The translations under genes were made by a program, and so were the position numbers. Positions 49,322-59,000 of a stretch of 64,000 nt of DNA are shown one piece after another. Below the pieces are notes generated by a model. That model ran no database searches. It was given only the letters and a program-made list of their open reading frames with translations, and was not told the origin of the DNA. The stretch is from Pseudorhodobacter turbinis (GTDB lineage Bacteria; Pseudomonadota; Alphaproteobacteria; Rhodobacterales; Rhodobacteraceae): contig NZ_CP039964.1 of assembly GCF_005234135.1 (NCBI RefSeq), positions 1,178,001 to 1,242,000 on the forward strand. Direction: 5' to 3'. Position 1 is the stretch's first letter. The number at the start of each line of letters is the position of its first letter.

Positions 49322-49791
49322 GCCAGTGTAGGGAAGCACATAAAATTGCGCGGCGCGTATAACCTTGCGCGTCGCGGATAGAGTATTTTTATCTAAAAAC
49401 TCATATAATCAATAACTTACAGTGTGATCCCCAAGACACCCGACTTGAGGAGTGCGCAAAAATTCCCCGATTCCCTCTCAAACTCCAGAGAAAATTCAGG
49501 TTAGCCTTCGGTCAACCTTTGGCTATTGCCCATGAAAGCAGGCGCATGGTCCATGGACGCATCCTCCACAAATAGGCTTTTAGTTTCAATATCATATTTC
49601 TCAAAAGCACTCACGAAGGCGGTTTCGGTGTGAGATCTGCGTCTTGCCGATTTCACTTTTACAAGCGCCAGACGAGGCGGAAAACAGCCGTTCGCAGTAG
49701 GATGCGTGTAGGATCGTTCCTGGCTTATAGCACAACGCTCAATCGCTGGTGGCGGACAATTCAAACGATTGTAGGAAAACGATCTGCACCG
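49322..49791. other. Spacer after gyrB, probable boundary of the accessory region
   Basis: An AT-rich hairpin (49381-49402) follows gyrB and could end its transcript. An open leftward frame (49501-49764, 87 codons, ending HAPAFMGNSQRLTEG) looks partly protein-like but I do not recognise it and cannot show a ribosome site. The base composition turns more AT-rich right after gyrB, which fits a junction with acquired sequence. Confidence 0.3.
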
Positions 49792-50031
49792 CTACCGCAC
49801 CAAGTCGACGGGGGAGGGGTCGAGAAGGCGATCTCCGAACCATTCGCGCACTGCTCGTCTTAGACGCACCTTGCCGAGATCGTCGAGGATCGAGGAGGGA
49901 AGCGGAACTTTAGTGTCCAGAAGCGCACGGGCTGGATGGTCTGGCTCGAGAAGGTCAAGGACCCCGTACGCTGCTTCAATGTGAACCGCCCCGGGTTTAC
50001 CGGAGAGTAAAACTCTCCAAGGATAACCCTT

Positions 50032-50364
50032 ATGACACAACGCAAACATATCCCGTCTTATACGGCTGAGTTCCGCGCGCGCGGCGTTCGGCTTTTCAAT
50101 GAACAACGCTCGGAATATCGCAGTGACAATGCTGCTTATCAGGCAATTGCACCCAAGCTGGGCTGTGCTCCTGATAGCCTGCGGGGATGGTGCCGTCAGT
50201 CTGAACGCGATGCTGGTGCCCGCAACGGTCCCACCTGTGAGGAGAAGGCCCGGATCAAAGAGCTTGAGCGTGAGGTTCGGGAACTGCGCCAAGCAAATGA
50301 GATTCTGAAGAAGGCTTCTGCGTATTTTGCTCAGGCGGAACTCGACCGCCCGTTCAGGAAATGA
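50032..50364 (+). CDS. IS3-family transposase OrfA
   Basis: A 110-residue protein with an N-terminal helix-turn-helix (DNAAYQAIAPKLGCAPDSLR) and a C-terminal leucine-zipper-like coiled coil (ARIKELEREVRELRQANEIL, then KKASAYFAQAEL). It binds the IS ends and partners OrfB. AAGGA lies 8-9 bases before the ATG. It overlaps orfB by ATGA at 50361-50364. Confidence 0.93.
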   Translation: MTQRKHIPSYTAEFRARGVRLFNEQRSEYRSDNAAYQAIAPKLGCAPDSLRGWCRQSERDAGARNGPTCEEKARIKELEREVRELRQANEILKKASAYFAQAELDRPFRK

Positions 50365-51266
50365 TTTCATTCATTGAAGATTACCGCACGGACTTTGGTG
50401 TCGGGTCGATCTGCAAGATTTTGCGGGTCGCACCATCGTCCTACTATGCAAATTCGGCGATCAGACGAGATCCCCGGCTCGCCTCAAACAGGGCGCGCCA
50501 AGACGTAACGGACAGCGTGGAAATCCGGCGCGTTCACGATGAAAGTCGTGGCCGCTATGGCGCCAGAAAGGTCTGGCACCAACTGCGCCGTGAGAGCAAG
50601 GACATCGCCCGATGCACTGTCGAACGCTTGATGAAAGTTATGGGATTACAGGGCGTTGTTCGCGGCAAGCCAGTCATCACGACGAACCCCGATGCCTCTC
50701 AGCCGTGTCCGGACGATAAAGTGAACCGCGAATTCAAAGCACAATCCCCAAACCAGCTCTGGGTCAGTGACTTCACTTATGTTTCCACATGGCAGGGCAT
50801 GGTTTACGTCGCATTTGTTGTCGACGTCTTCTCTCGAAGGATCGTCGGCTGGCGGGTCTCAACATCGATGACAACAGCCTTTGTGCTCGATGCCTTGAAC
50901 CAGGCGATCTGTCAGCGCAGCCCTGAAAAAGGCGGCGGGTTGATACATCATTCCGACCGCGGATCTCAATATTTGTCCATTAAATACACTGAGCGATTGG
51001 CGGACGCTGGGATCGATCCATCTGTCGGAACCGTGGGAGATTCCTACGATAATGCCCTCGCTGAAAGCATCATTGGCCTGTTCAAAACTGAGGTTACAAA
51101 GTTGCTCGGCCCATGGAAATCAATGGGCCAGCTTGAATGGGAAACGCTGAAATGGGTCGATTGGTACAACACCAAGCGCCTGCACAGTGCCATCGGATAT
51201 GTCACGCCGCATGAAGCAGAGGAGATGTTCTATGCAACCTTGAACCCAAATGAAAAAGCAGCCTAA
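50361..51266 (+). CDS. IS3-family transposase OrfB (DDE integrase core)
   Basis: A 301-residue rve-family transposase. The catalytic residues lie in WVSDFTYVSTW (first Asp), LIHHSDRGSQYLS (second Asp) and DSYDNALAESIIGLFKTE (Glu), the complete D-D-E set. The C-terminal WVDWYNTKRLHSAIGYVTP is typical. An OrfAB fusion may be made by frameshifting in the overlap; I see no A6G slippery sequence there, so coupled re-initiation is the alternative. Confidence 0.94.
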   Translation: MISFIEDYRTDFGVGSICKILRVAPSSYYANSAIRRDPRLASNRARQDVTDSVEIRRVHDESRGRYGARKVWHQLRRESKDIARCTVERLMKVMGLQGVVRGKPVITTNPDASQPCPDDKVNREFKAQSPNQLWVSDFTYVSTWQGMVYVAFVVDVFSRRIVGWRVSTSMTTAFVLDALNQAICQRSPEKGGGLIHHSDRGSQYLSIKYTERLADAGIDPSVGTVGDSYDNALAESIIGLFKTEVTKLLGPWKSMGQLEWETLKWVDWYNTKRLHSAIGYVTPHEAEEMFYATLNPNEKAA

Positions 51267-52709
51267 CATTCGAAACAAACGCTCTCCGGCAAACAAGGGG
51301 CGGTTCAATGTTTTTTGAATTGAGGGTCTCTGCACCGATAAGTACCAGTGCCCTGTGCTTGTTCGAGCTCGCGACGCGCTCGAGGGTTCGAATAACATCC
51401 GCGACTGGTACATGGTTGGCCAGAAGTACCGTTGCAGGGACGGCAAGAATTGGCGGTAGCGAGAGTAGAAGTTGCGTGGTGACCCGCGATGCTATCGCGG
51501 GTTCAACCAGATCGGCGGTTGCCAGCGCGTCGAGGCGAATCCATCGCGCCGCAGGGATGTGAACCATCTCCCAGATTCTGGCACGGATTTCGGGGCTGCA
51601 AGAGTGTGCGGCGACGGTGAGCGCAAACTGGCTGAGCTTTCGATCTGGCGTACGATCCGATAGGTCAAGGAGGTGCAGGCCGACGTCGTCATCCAGAGAG
51701 ACATATTCTGCGAGGGCTTTAACGGCCTCCTGCGCGATCAAGTAGTATTCACGCTCATTGTCAAAGACATCGGCACCTGACCAGGTGTCTGCTGTTAGGC
51801 GGAGCAGCACCTTCTGATGTTCAGGATGGAGGCGATCTGAAAGGATAGAGACGAGCGCCCGGCGAACTCTGCTACCTGGGTCCTTCGCCATGGCAAGTAT
51901 ATGGTCCGGCAAAGGGTCGCTCAGAGTCGGGGCGAGTCCGATAAGTGCGGCACAGCGCGCTTCGGCGCGCTTGTGTTCCAACGCGACCTGCAAGAGCTCT
52001 TGGTATCCAGACGCTTGGGCGGTTTCCGTGGCTTTAAGCGCTGAAGCACTATCCTCCGTCTCCAACAGCCAGCGACGTATAGACTCGGTCGCGTCGCCAC
52101 CACTCGCCAGAATGACTGGGACGACCGCTTCCAGCGCATCTATCGACAAATATCCAGCATTCGTTTGAAGATGCGAAAGTGCCTGAGACCGGACACCCTT
52201 CGCGGGACGGTTCTTATAGGCCAAGGCATCTGCGATCTCTCGGAGTTCCGGTGAAATGGCAAACGCGATCTTCTTAAATCGTGCTGTGCGTTTTTTAGAT
52301 GTGACGTGCCCCCGCGCAGCCCAGACGTCAACAATCAGCATTAGCTGATCGGCAGGTTGGTCTTTCAGCGCCTCTATCGCGTCTATGAGGGTATGTGGAG
52401 CAACGCAGAGACCGCAGTACGCAAGCTCGGAGCGAAGGTCAGGATCAATTGGTTTGCAAAGTAACCGCGACAACAGTTCGGGCTCTAAGCTGGGTCGCCA
52501 GTTTTCTCGGGCGGCATACCAAGCTTTCCGCTCGCTGCGATTTCCATGAGCAAGCCGCAACAACGTGTCGAGTTCTTCTGCTGCGGGCGGCTCAGGCGAT
52601 CTTGCCACATCATCTCCCCAAACGTTGATCATCTCGGCAACGCGGGGATGGTCAGCAATCCCCTGCCAGCGACCGTTCTGGCGATGCTCGCTCTGGACCT
52701 GTCGCGGTT

Positions 52710-53440
52710 TGATGCCGCTCCTTTGATAGCATTTATTGCAACAAAGGAGACTGACTATGGGACTGAAACGAACAGACGAATTTAGGCAAGATGCGGTGCG
52801 TATAGCGCTGACCAGCGGGCTTACACGCAAGCAAGTGGCTGATGATCTTGGTGTCGGTATGTCGACGCTGAACAAGTGGATTACAGCGCACCGAGACACG
52901 GGTGTGGTGTCGAAAGATGATTTGGGACTGGCTCAGGAGAATGACCGGCTTCGGCGTGAGAACCGCATCCTCAAGGAGGAGCGGGAAATCTTAAAAAAGG
53001 CCACGGTGTTCTTCGCGAGTCAAAAGCCGTGAGGTTTAGATTCATCGAAGAACACCAATTTGCATTTTCCATTGGACGGATGTGCCATGTCATGAATGTC
53101 AGCGCGCGCGGATTACGGGCGCTCGCCTAACCGCCCAGGCAGTCGCAGACAACGGTCTGATATGGTCACCTTGGCACATATCAAAGAACAATCCCGTCTC
53201 AGCCTTGGCAGCTATGGCAGGCCGCGCATGACTGAAGAACTGAAAGAGATAGGCTTGGATATTGGCCATCGTCGCGTGGGGCGTTTGATGCGCCAGAACA
53301 GTATATCTGTGGTCAGAACGCGCAAACATAAAGCCACGACGGACAGCAATCATAAGTTCAATATTGCGCCGAACTTGCTGGACCGTGAGTTCTCAGCGGA
53401 CCAACCAAACCAGAAATGGGCTGGTGACATTACCTACGTA
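52710..53440 (+). mobile_element. Truncated IS3-family element (second)
   Basis: An IS3-type element with an intact orfA and a broken orfB that ends at about 53440, before the catalytic domain. The left end is placed at about 52710 because the HEAT-like gene frame stops resembling its protein there; TGATGCCGCTCC is the putative end. No right inverted repeat is present, so the boundary and mechanism of the right-hand loss are uncertain. Confidence 0.75.
52757..53032 (+). CDS. IS3-family transposase OrfA (second element)
   Basis: A 91-residue protein with HTH (FRQDAVRIALTSGLTRKQVA then DDLGVGMSTLNKWI) and a coiled coil (AQENDRLRRENRILKEERE). AAAGGAG is eight bases before ATG 52757; a TTG at 52736 is possible. 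It differs in sequence from the OrfA of the complete element, so the two are separate subfamilies. It overlaps the orfB start by GTGA. Confidence 0.88.
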   Translation: MGLKRTDEFRQDAVRIALTSGLTRKQVADDLGVGMSTLNKWITAHRDTGVVSKDDLGLAQENDRLRRENRILKEEREILKKATVFFASQKP

Positions 53441-53458
53441 AGGCCCTTGGTGCCATGA
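53029..53458 (+). pseudogene. IS3-family OrfB, frameshifted and truncated
   Basis: OrfB begins at GTG 53029 (RFRFIEEHQFAFSIGRMCHV), then a frameshift at about 53115-53125 moves reading into the frame NRPGSRRQRSDMVTLAHIKE then YGRPRMTEELKEIGLDIGHR. It reaches KWAGDITYV, the start of the catalytic domain, and then breaks into unrelated sequence ending at 53458. All the D-D-E residues beyond the first aspartate are missing, so it is not active. Confidence 0.85.
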
Positions 53459-53640
53459 TATGCGATACTCAGAACTTCAAAAGCATTCGCCTCCAACCTA
53501 TTGATGAGAAGCGTACCGCCGGTTGCGCCTTTGGGGACATCTTGGCTAAAACACCCTTTTCTCACGGAATTTAACCGCCTTCTCTAGCAGCGCATCGGCT
53601 TATTCCTCGTCACACTGGTTCAGTGCTTGCAGGCATATGC
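53441..53640 (-). pseudogene. Possible decayed unknown coding sequence
   Basis: On the minus strand, two adjoining frames give protein-like text: ADALLEKAVKFRE, then after a frameshift SQDVPKGATGGTLLINRLEA and NAFEVLSIAYHGTKG. It is open up to the truncated IS3 at 53441. I do not recognise a family, and it could be chance. A hairpin (53661-53668 with 53676-53683) next to it lies downstream of the SH3 gene on the same strand and has no T run. Confidence 0.25.
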
Positions 53641-53697
53641 TTTGTCATGGACATGGACATGGCGCTGTTCTTCGTACAGCGCCGTGTCCTCGCCGTT

Positions 53698-54813
53698 CTA
53701 TTCGACGTTGCAGCACCCGTAGAGCGTTTCCGATCCGCCGCCGTTGATCACGCGGGTCAGGGTCAGGGACATGGAGTAGCTGATGTCGGACATGCCATCG
53801 GAACAGGCCGTTTGATCAAGCGTGCCCGAATACCGCTGCGCGCCGAAGGTGTAGGGATAGCCGCCACCGATGGAAGGCGTGGTTTGGGTGAGCGAGGTGA
53901 TCGGGTCCGCGCCGTTGACGAGCGAGGTATATTCCACCGTGCGGTCCTCTGCGATGGTCAGGGTCCAGAACGGCTCCGTCCCGCGACAGGTTAGACCCAG
54001 CGGAAAGCCGTTTACGGTCGTGTTGCCACCGCCTTCAGAGGCACGGGTGACGTAGCCCATGTGGACATAGCCGATCTGGCCGTTGAGCGTTATCTGTCCC
54101 CAATCCCCGGACGCCCGCCTGTTGAGGCTGACCACCGAATTAGGAGAGAGCCCGCCGAGCCGCGTGCCAGTTATGTTTGGCGCATCGCGGACCCAGAGCT
54201 TGTCGCCTGCTGCCACGCCCGTCACGGTAAACACCGCAGGCAGGGGGCCACCATCGGGGGCGATATACGGATCAACTCCGTCGCTCGGGGTGGACAGGGT
54301 GTTGGCCGCCGTCAGATAGGCCGTGCTGACCCAGCCCACATTGCCACCGAAACCGATCATCGCCCATGTTCCGCCCTCGGCCATCTGGATGACATGCACC
54401 AAGGTCTCGTTGCGCAGCGCGCCGATGGCAGCAAATTCCGTGCCCGCACCACCGCGTACCACCAGCCCGCCGTCAGGATCGTCTGCGGCAATGCCTGTCA
54501 CGACATTGACACCGATCACCGCACGGGGCGGTGCGGAGGAGGCGAGATAGGCCGTTGAGACCCAGCCCAACTGGCCGCGATACTGGATCTGCGCCCATGT
54601 TTGCGCAAAGTTCCGACCCAGCACTTCGACCATCGTATGCTCCTCCAGATCGCCAATATCGGCGGAGGACGCACTCGGGCCTTGGCGGACGTTCAATGTG
54701 TCGCCGTCTGCAATGCCGACAACCTCCATCATCTCGGCAGAGGCCGCCGAGGCGGAGACGGTCAGGCTAAGGGCGAGAAGCGACATATGCGCGGCGGAGA
54801 AGAGACGGGACAT
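53698..54813 (-). CDS. Exported protein with three SH3b domains and a C-terminal GTEPFW domain
   Basis: A 371-residue exported protein. Signal peptide is about 1-26 (ending ASAASA). Three bacterial SH3 domains follow at about 30-91, 100-168 and 190-258, each with the shape 'VR-x-G/A-P ... G ... W ... GWV' (for example DTLNVRQGPSASSADIG and GQLGWVSTAYL). The end (about 270-371) has CRGTEPFWTLTI (from 275), the hallmark of COG3650-type envelope proteins. SH3b domains usually bind peptidoglycan or peptides. It is the downstream-most gene of the exported cluster, on the same strand as the 1396-residue protein. A cell-wall-associated role is inference. Confidence 0.8.
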   Translation of the reverse strand: MSRLFSAAHMSLLALSLTVSASAASAEMMEVVGIADGDTLNVRQGPSASSADIGDLEEHTMVEVLGRNFAQTWAQIQYRGQLGWVSTAYLASSAPPRAVIGVNVVTGIAADDPDGGLVVRGGAGTEFAAIGALRNETLVHVIQMAEGGTWAMIGFGGNVGWVSTAYLTAANTLSTPSDGVDPYIAPDGGPLPAVFTVTGVAAGDKLWVRDAPNITGTRLGGLSPNSVVSLNRRASGDWGQITLNGQIGYVHMGYVTRASEGGGNTTVNGFPLGLTCRGTEPFWTLTIAEDRTVEYTSLVNGADPITSLTQTTPSIGGGYPYTFGAQRYSGTLDQTACSDGMSDISYSMSLTLTRVINGGGSETLYGCCNVE

Positions 54814-54884
54814 GCGGGAAACCTCGAATTGAAAAGAATAGGCAAAAGCGCGACCCGCAGCAACGCGGGCCGCGCCCTGTCATG

Positions 54885-55310
54885 TTATTTGTAGCAGCTT
54901 GCCGCGATCTTCTCGGCGGGGACTTTCCCTTTGATCATCTCGATGATCTCGCCGGTTTTGCAAACCTGAACGTGTTTTGCCCCCTTGGCTTGTGCTTTAC
55001 CCGTCGGTGACTCACCCTTGATCGGGTTGATTTTCATTGTTCCCGCCTTCTTCTCGATCATCTCGCCTTTGATCGGGTCGAGCTTCATGTATCCCTTCGC
55101 TCTGAGGGTTTGTACTTCGGCCTGCTCTTCCGGCGTACCCGGATCACCAAAGTGGATATAATCCCCACCGAGCGCTTCCGAGAGCCAGCAGCCGATCGCG
55201 TCCTTGTTCTCGGCATAGCACACGTCATAGGGGCGTGCCTGTGCAGACAGCGGCAGGATGAGGCCAAGCGTGGCTGCGGCGAGAAGGTTTTTTGTGATGA
55301 AAAGGGTCAT
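54885..55310 (-). CDS. Small secreted protein of unknown function
   Basis: A 141-residue protein with a signal peptide (about 1-25, ending LSAQA). The mature part has four cysteines (31, 41, 117, 139) and a near-duplicate octapeptide (KLDPIKGE at 76-83 and KINPIKGE at 93-100). It is rich in lysine and glutamate in the second half. AAGGA precedes the ATG. It lies between the SH3b gene and the CAPC protein gene in one direction, so a shared transcript is likely. I do not recognise a family. Confidence 0.6.
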   Translation of the reverse strand: MTLFITKNLLAAATLGLILPLSAQARPYDVCYAENKDAIGCWLSEALGGDYIHFGDPGTPEEQAEVQTLRAKGYMKLDPIKGEMIEKKAGTMKINPIKGESPTGKAQAKGAKHVQVCKTGEIIEMIKGKVPAEKIAASCYK

Positions 55311-55419
55311 AGTGTTGTCCTTATTGGAAATGGAGATAAAGCGTCGGTTTGGAATTTCGTTTGCGTGGGCACAACGCGAGGCCCGCGCATGTGATCAATC
55401 ATGCGGATGATGACGGGGA

Positions 55420-55902
55420 TCAGTCGGCGACGGCCCCGTCGTTGGTGAGTTTACCACGGCTGGTGTGCCCCTTGATCGACTGCGCCTTGTTCATGCGTGC
55501 GTCCATGCCATCGCCGTAAATGTGCAGGTCCAGCATGTAGGTGGTCTTGCCCACGGGGAATTTCACCGAGATGTCATTGACCATCTTACACGGAGCGCAC
55601 CAGATATCGCCAAGCGCCTTCATGCCAGAGCCTACAAACTCTCCATCCTCACCGATGTGTTTGGCGACGGTTTTCAGAACAAAGGCCGGTCGATCCGCGC
55701 CTTTGAGGCCGTTGAGCATTTTGATCTCGCCACCGTTTAGTGAAAATGGCTTGATTGGCTGACTGCCGGGGTCTTTCTTAATGATAATATCGATGCCCGG
55801 AATGGGATCATTCCCGCCGATGGCCAGTGCGGGGGAAAGCCCCGCCATCATGCTCATCCCGAAGGCGGCTGCGCCAAGTAAAAATGTGCGTCTCAAAGTC
55901 AT
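55420..55902 (-). CDS. Small exported protein with a thioredoxin-like CAPC motif
   Basis: A 160-residue protein with a signal peptide (about 1-27, ending ALA). A WCAPCK motif at residues 101-106 matches the thioredoxin active-site pattern W-C-x-x-C-K, but the sequence around it (GSGMKALGDI before, MVNDISVKFPVGK after) does not look like a thioredoxin fold to me. Function is unknown; the CxxC may be catalytic, metal-binding or structural. The start is ATG 55902. It lies next to cysteine-rich exported genes, which makes a disulfide role a fair but untested idea. Confidence 0.6.
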   Translation of the reverse strand: MTLRRTFLLGAAAFGMSMMAGLSPALAIGGNDPIPGIDIIIKKDPGSQPIKPFSLNGGEIKMLNGLKGADRPAFVLKTVAKHIGEDGEFVGSGMKALGDIWCAPCKMVNDISVKFPVGKTTYMLDLHIYGDGMDARMNKAQSIKGHTSRGKLTNDGAVAD

Positions 55903-56068
55903 GATCCTATCCTTTTTTGTGTCAATGCCGAACCGTGGTGCCGGACCGCGTTCTGTCGCGCTTGCTCCGGATCTTGTTGGCCTGACTGTCATTCCTCATC
56001 ACCGGAAATAATGCGATATCAGCCCCACGTTATTGGATAGCATGGGGCTTATGTTTTTTACTTCGTTG

Positions 56069-59000
56069 TTATTTAATGCAAATTCCGTTGATCTCGATTT
56101 TGCATTTCTCGGCGCTCTCCCCGTCTTTGACGGGGTCTGCCGGTTTGATCACCAAAGGAATACATTTGCCGTTGATCATCGGCAGGCCATTGGTGCAACC
56201 GCATTGCGTGGCAGAGACATTCTTGGCGTTTTTATGGTCGATACAAGCGCAGATGTCACCGCGTTCATAGGTCGAGCGCAAGTCACATTGCAGCGCGGGC
56301 CTGGGCGTAGGGGGTGGCGCTGGCGAAGGTGTGTCGGTTTTGACCTCGACGCAGCCCTTGCCTCTCACCAGTTCAAACCCTTTGACGCATTGGCAGGAGG
56401 TGGCACTGTTGGCGGTCATGTTGTCATAGCGACAGGCACAGCTTTCGCCCCGTTTCACCGTGCTGGCCGCATCGCAACGCAAGGGCGGCGCGGGCATGGC
56501 GGGAAGCTTGGCCGTGACACAAGAGCTCACGGCGTTGTCTTGCAGGGGCAAGCCGAGGGCCTCAAACAGCGCATCGTCAAAGTCGCGGCTGTCAGGCAGG
56601 CCAAGATCGCTACGCAGTTTGGACAGAGCGGTGTAGGTCTTTTGCCCCGGCTTGCCATCAACAGGCCCCGCGTTGAGGCCGCGATCATTCATGAGTTTCT
56701 GGATCAGGGCCACGCGCTCCGTGCGGTTAATCGGAACCCCGACCGCCGCGCAGTTCTGGAACGTGCCGCCTTTGCGCAGGGCGTTGACCGTCGTGCGCAG
56801 GTCGATATGGGTAGACGCGCCGGGCGCAAGGTTGAGCGCGGGATTGGAACACGACAGCGCCGCATTCACCACCGCGCCACAGGTCCAGCCATTGCCCGAC
56901 ACCACCTGCGCCGCCACCATCCCCGGTGCGCTGCTCGTATCGGTCAGCACCAGCGGCCCGAGATAGGCCCCGTCGCCCGTATTGGTAACACGCAGGCGGA
57001 AGCCGCAGTCATAGGTCTGGCTGATGCGATCGGGATCACAGCTTCCTGTTTGTTCCTTCACCATGGTCAATTCGGGACGCGGCACAGCGGGCACGGGGGA
57101 CGGGAACGCGATGTCGGGTCGGGTTGATCCGATACTGCCCGTGCCGATGGCGGGGCCAACGGGCGTGTCGGGCGCGGCGGGGTCAGTTGTGCCCCATGCA
57201 CCCGCCACGGTACTTATTGGGAAGGTGATCGGCGTGCAGACCTTTTCGTCCCCCACAGGCCCCGCAGGCGCGCGCAGGGAGAGCGACGGGATCGTCACCC
57301 AAGCGCAGTTTGTGATCGGTCCGCCGTTGAGGAGCTGTCCCGCAGGACCGGAGAAGGTCGCGGTATAGGGCTGTGTAATCGTGGCGCTGCCATTGGCTTG
57401 CAGATAGTTCAGGAGCATTCCGGTGGCGGTATTGAACCCTGCGGGCGTGCCTGATGGAGGGCCCCATCCGCCCGCGCCCATTGTATTGAACGGCATCAGC
57501 GAGGTCAGAGGTGTTTGCGGACCGCTGCCTCCCAATTCGTCATAGATGTAGAATTGATGGTTGGTCGCGGTGTCGAAGTTTTGGAAATGGATGCTGATCT
57601 CGCACTCTGCGGTCCAGATGCCATCGTCGCCCTGCGCCGCGGGGGCGCAGGCCTTGGTGATGTCGAGGTCGGGCTCAGGCGCGGGCGGCGGGGCGATCTC
57701 GAAACAATCACTGGCCAGCGGTTTGCCCTCTCCGACCGCTTTGCCCAGACCGATCGAGACGCAGTTCTTTGCGCCGAACATGTCCATCGCGCCGTTCATC
57801 ATCAGATCAACGGTCAGAGTCGAATGGCCCGAGGCGGGGAATTGCGCGCCGTCGATGCTGCACTCCGGTGTCGTGCCTTGGCCCGCAGGCGCATAGGGCG
57901 GGGTGGAACAGATCCACGGATCGGCGGAGGTGATGTTCTGGATCGAGCCCGCGCCAGGGTTCTGCCCGAAAGACAGGTTTTCCGAGAGCCACAGCGGCCC
58001 CGTAAAAGGCGCGCCATTGGTCGCGACAGTGAGGGTGCATTGATAGGGCTGGAACCAGACCGAGGAACCGAATGTCTGACGCGGGCCGGCCTCCTTACAC
58101 TGTTTCGAGACATCAAAGACGGTCTCAATGGGCGGCTCGTCAACCTCGATACAATCCGCCGCGCCGACGACCTGATCCCCGATCCGCACCTGCGCGCAGT
58201 TCTTGAACCCCTCGTCGCCAAAGGCGCTCGTCGGGATCGACAGATAGGCATCAATCCGGTGGCTCGGGTTGGCGTTAAAATCGGCGGCGGCAATCGTGCA
58301 GCTTGCGCCATTGGCATAGGGTGGCTGCTGGCAATCCCACCCGTTCGGCATGGCGGGGGTGCCTTGCATGTTCAGCATATATTGCGTCGCGGGATTGCCC
58401 GATGTGGTCGAGAACAGCTCGTCAAAGGTCAGCGGATCGGTGATCGGCGCGCCGCTGCTCTGGCTGATGTAGATCGTGCAGGCATAAAAGGCGTTTCCAT
58501 CCTGCACCCCGCCCAGACGACAGCCCTTTTTCAAGGAAAATTCCGGCGGGGCTGTTGGCACGGGCAGGTCCAGAACCACGCAGTTGTCGGGTAGGCCCGC
58601 AATCGTGTCGGGCTGCGGCGCGTCCATGTCAGGGGCGGCGCTGCGCTGGCCCGGAGCGCTATGGAAGGAAGCGGGCAGAAGGTCGGTCATGGGACAGTTG
58701 AGCACTTGGCCTTCTGTCTGACTTGCGGCGAAATCGAAGCTGACGTTGATCGTCGACGCCCCGCCTGCGGCCAGCATATCGGACGCAGTGAGTTCACACA
58801 CTCCGATCGATCCGGGGTTATTGACGCTCTGATCCACACAGGACCACGGCTCGGTCGAGGTGACATTCATCATCGTGCCCGTAATCGTCGTGGTCATGGG
58901 GGCCAAAGAGCTAAACATATCCGCTGCGAGAATATAGCTCCCTGTCGCAAGGTCCGTGCCCATGACCTCGATCTGACAATTCATCGTCATCGGACCCGAT

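Larger units (their letters stand above)
49982..51307 (+). mobile_element. Complete IS3-family insertion sequence
   Basis: A 1326-bp element with 26-bp imperfect terminal inverted repeats (49982-50007 and 51282-51307, starting TGAACCGCCCC) and a 3-bp ATG direct repeat on both sides (49979-49981 and 51308-51310), as IS3 elements create. It carries overlapping orfA and orfB with an intact DDE transposase. A 7-bp hairpin (50002-50018) in the left end, before orfA, probably limits read-through transcription. All parts look functional, so it may still be mobile. Confidence 0.95.
49792..52709 (-). pseudogene. HEAT-repeat-like protein gene, split by an IS3 element and missing its 5' end
   Basis: The upstream part (51308-52709, about 467 codons) and the 3' part (49792-49978, about 62 codons) are the same frame and join exactly if the IS3 element and one copy of its ATG duplication (1329 bp, a multiple of three) are removed. 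The join reads LNSKNIEAAYGVLDLLEPDH. The protein is a long run of helical pairs (such as RRALVSILSDRLHPEHQKVL and LRLTADTW) typical of HEAT/ARM scaffolds. No catalytic motif is seen. The 5' end is lost at about 52709, where a second IS3 element begins. The original start and function are unknown. Confidence 0.75.

Noticed and set aside
56033..57127. Long open frames on the plus strand opposite the giant exported gene (also 57515-58594 and 58661-59728)
   Set aside because: They are mirror frames of a GC-rich gene, with arginine- and histidine-rich text and no domain or signal peptide.
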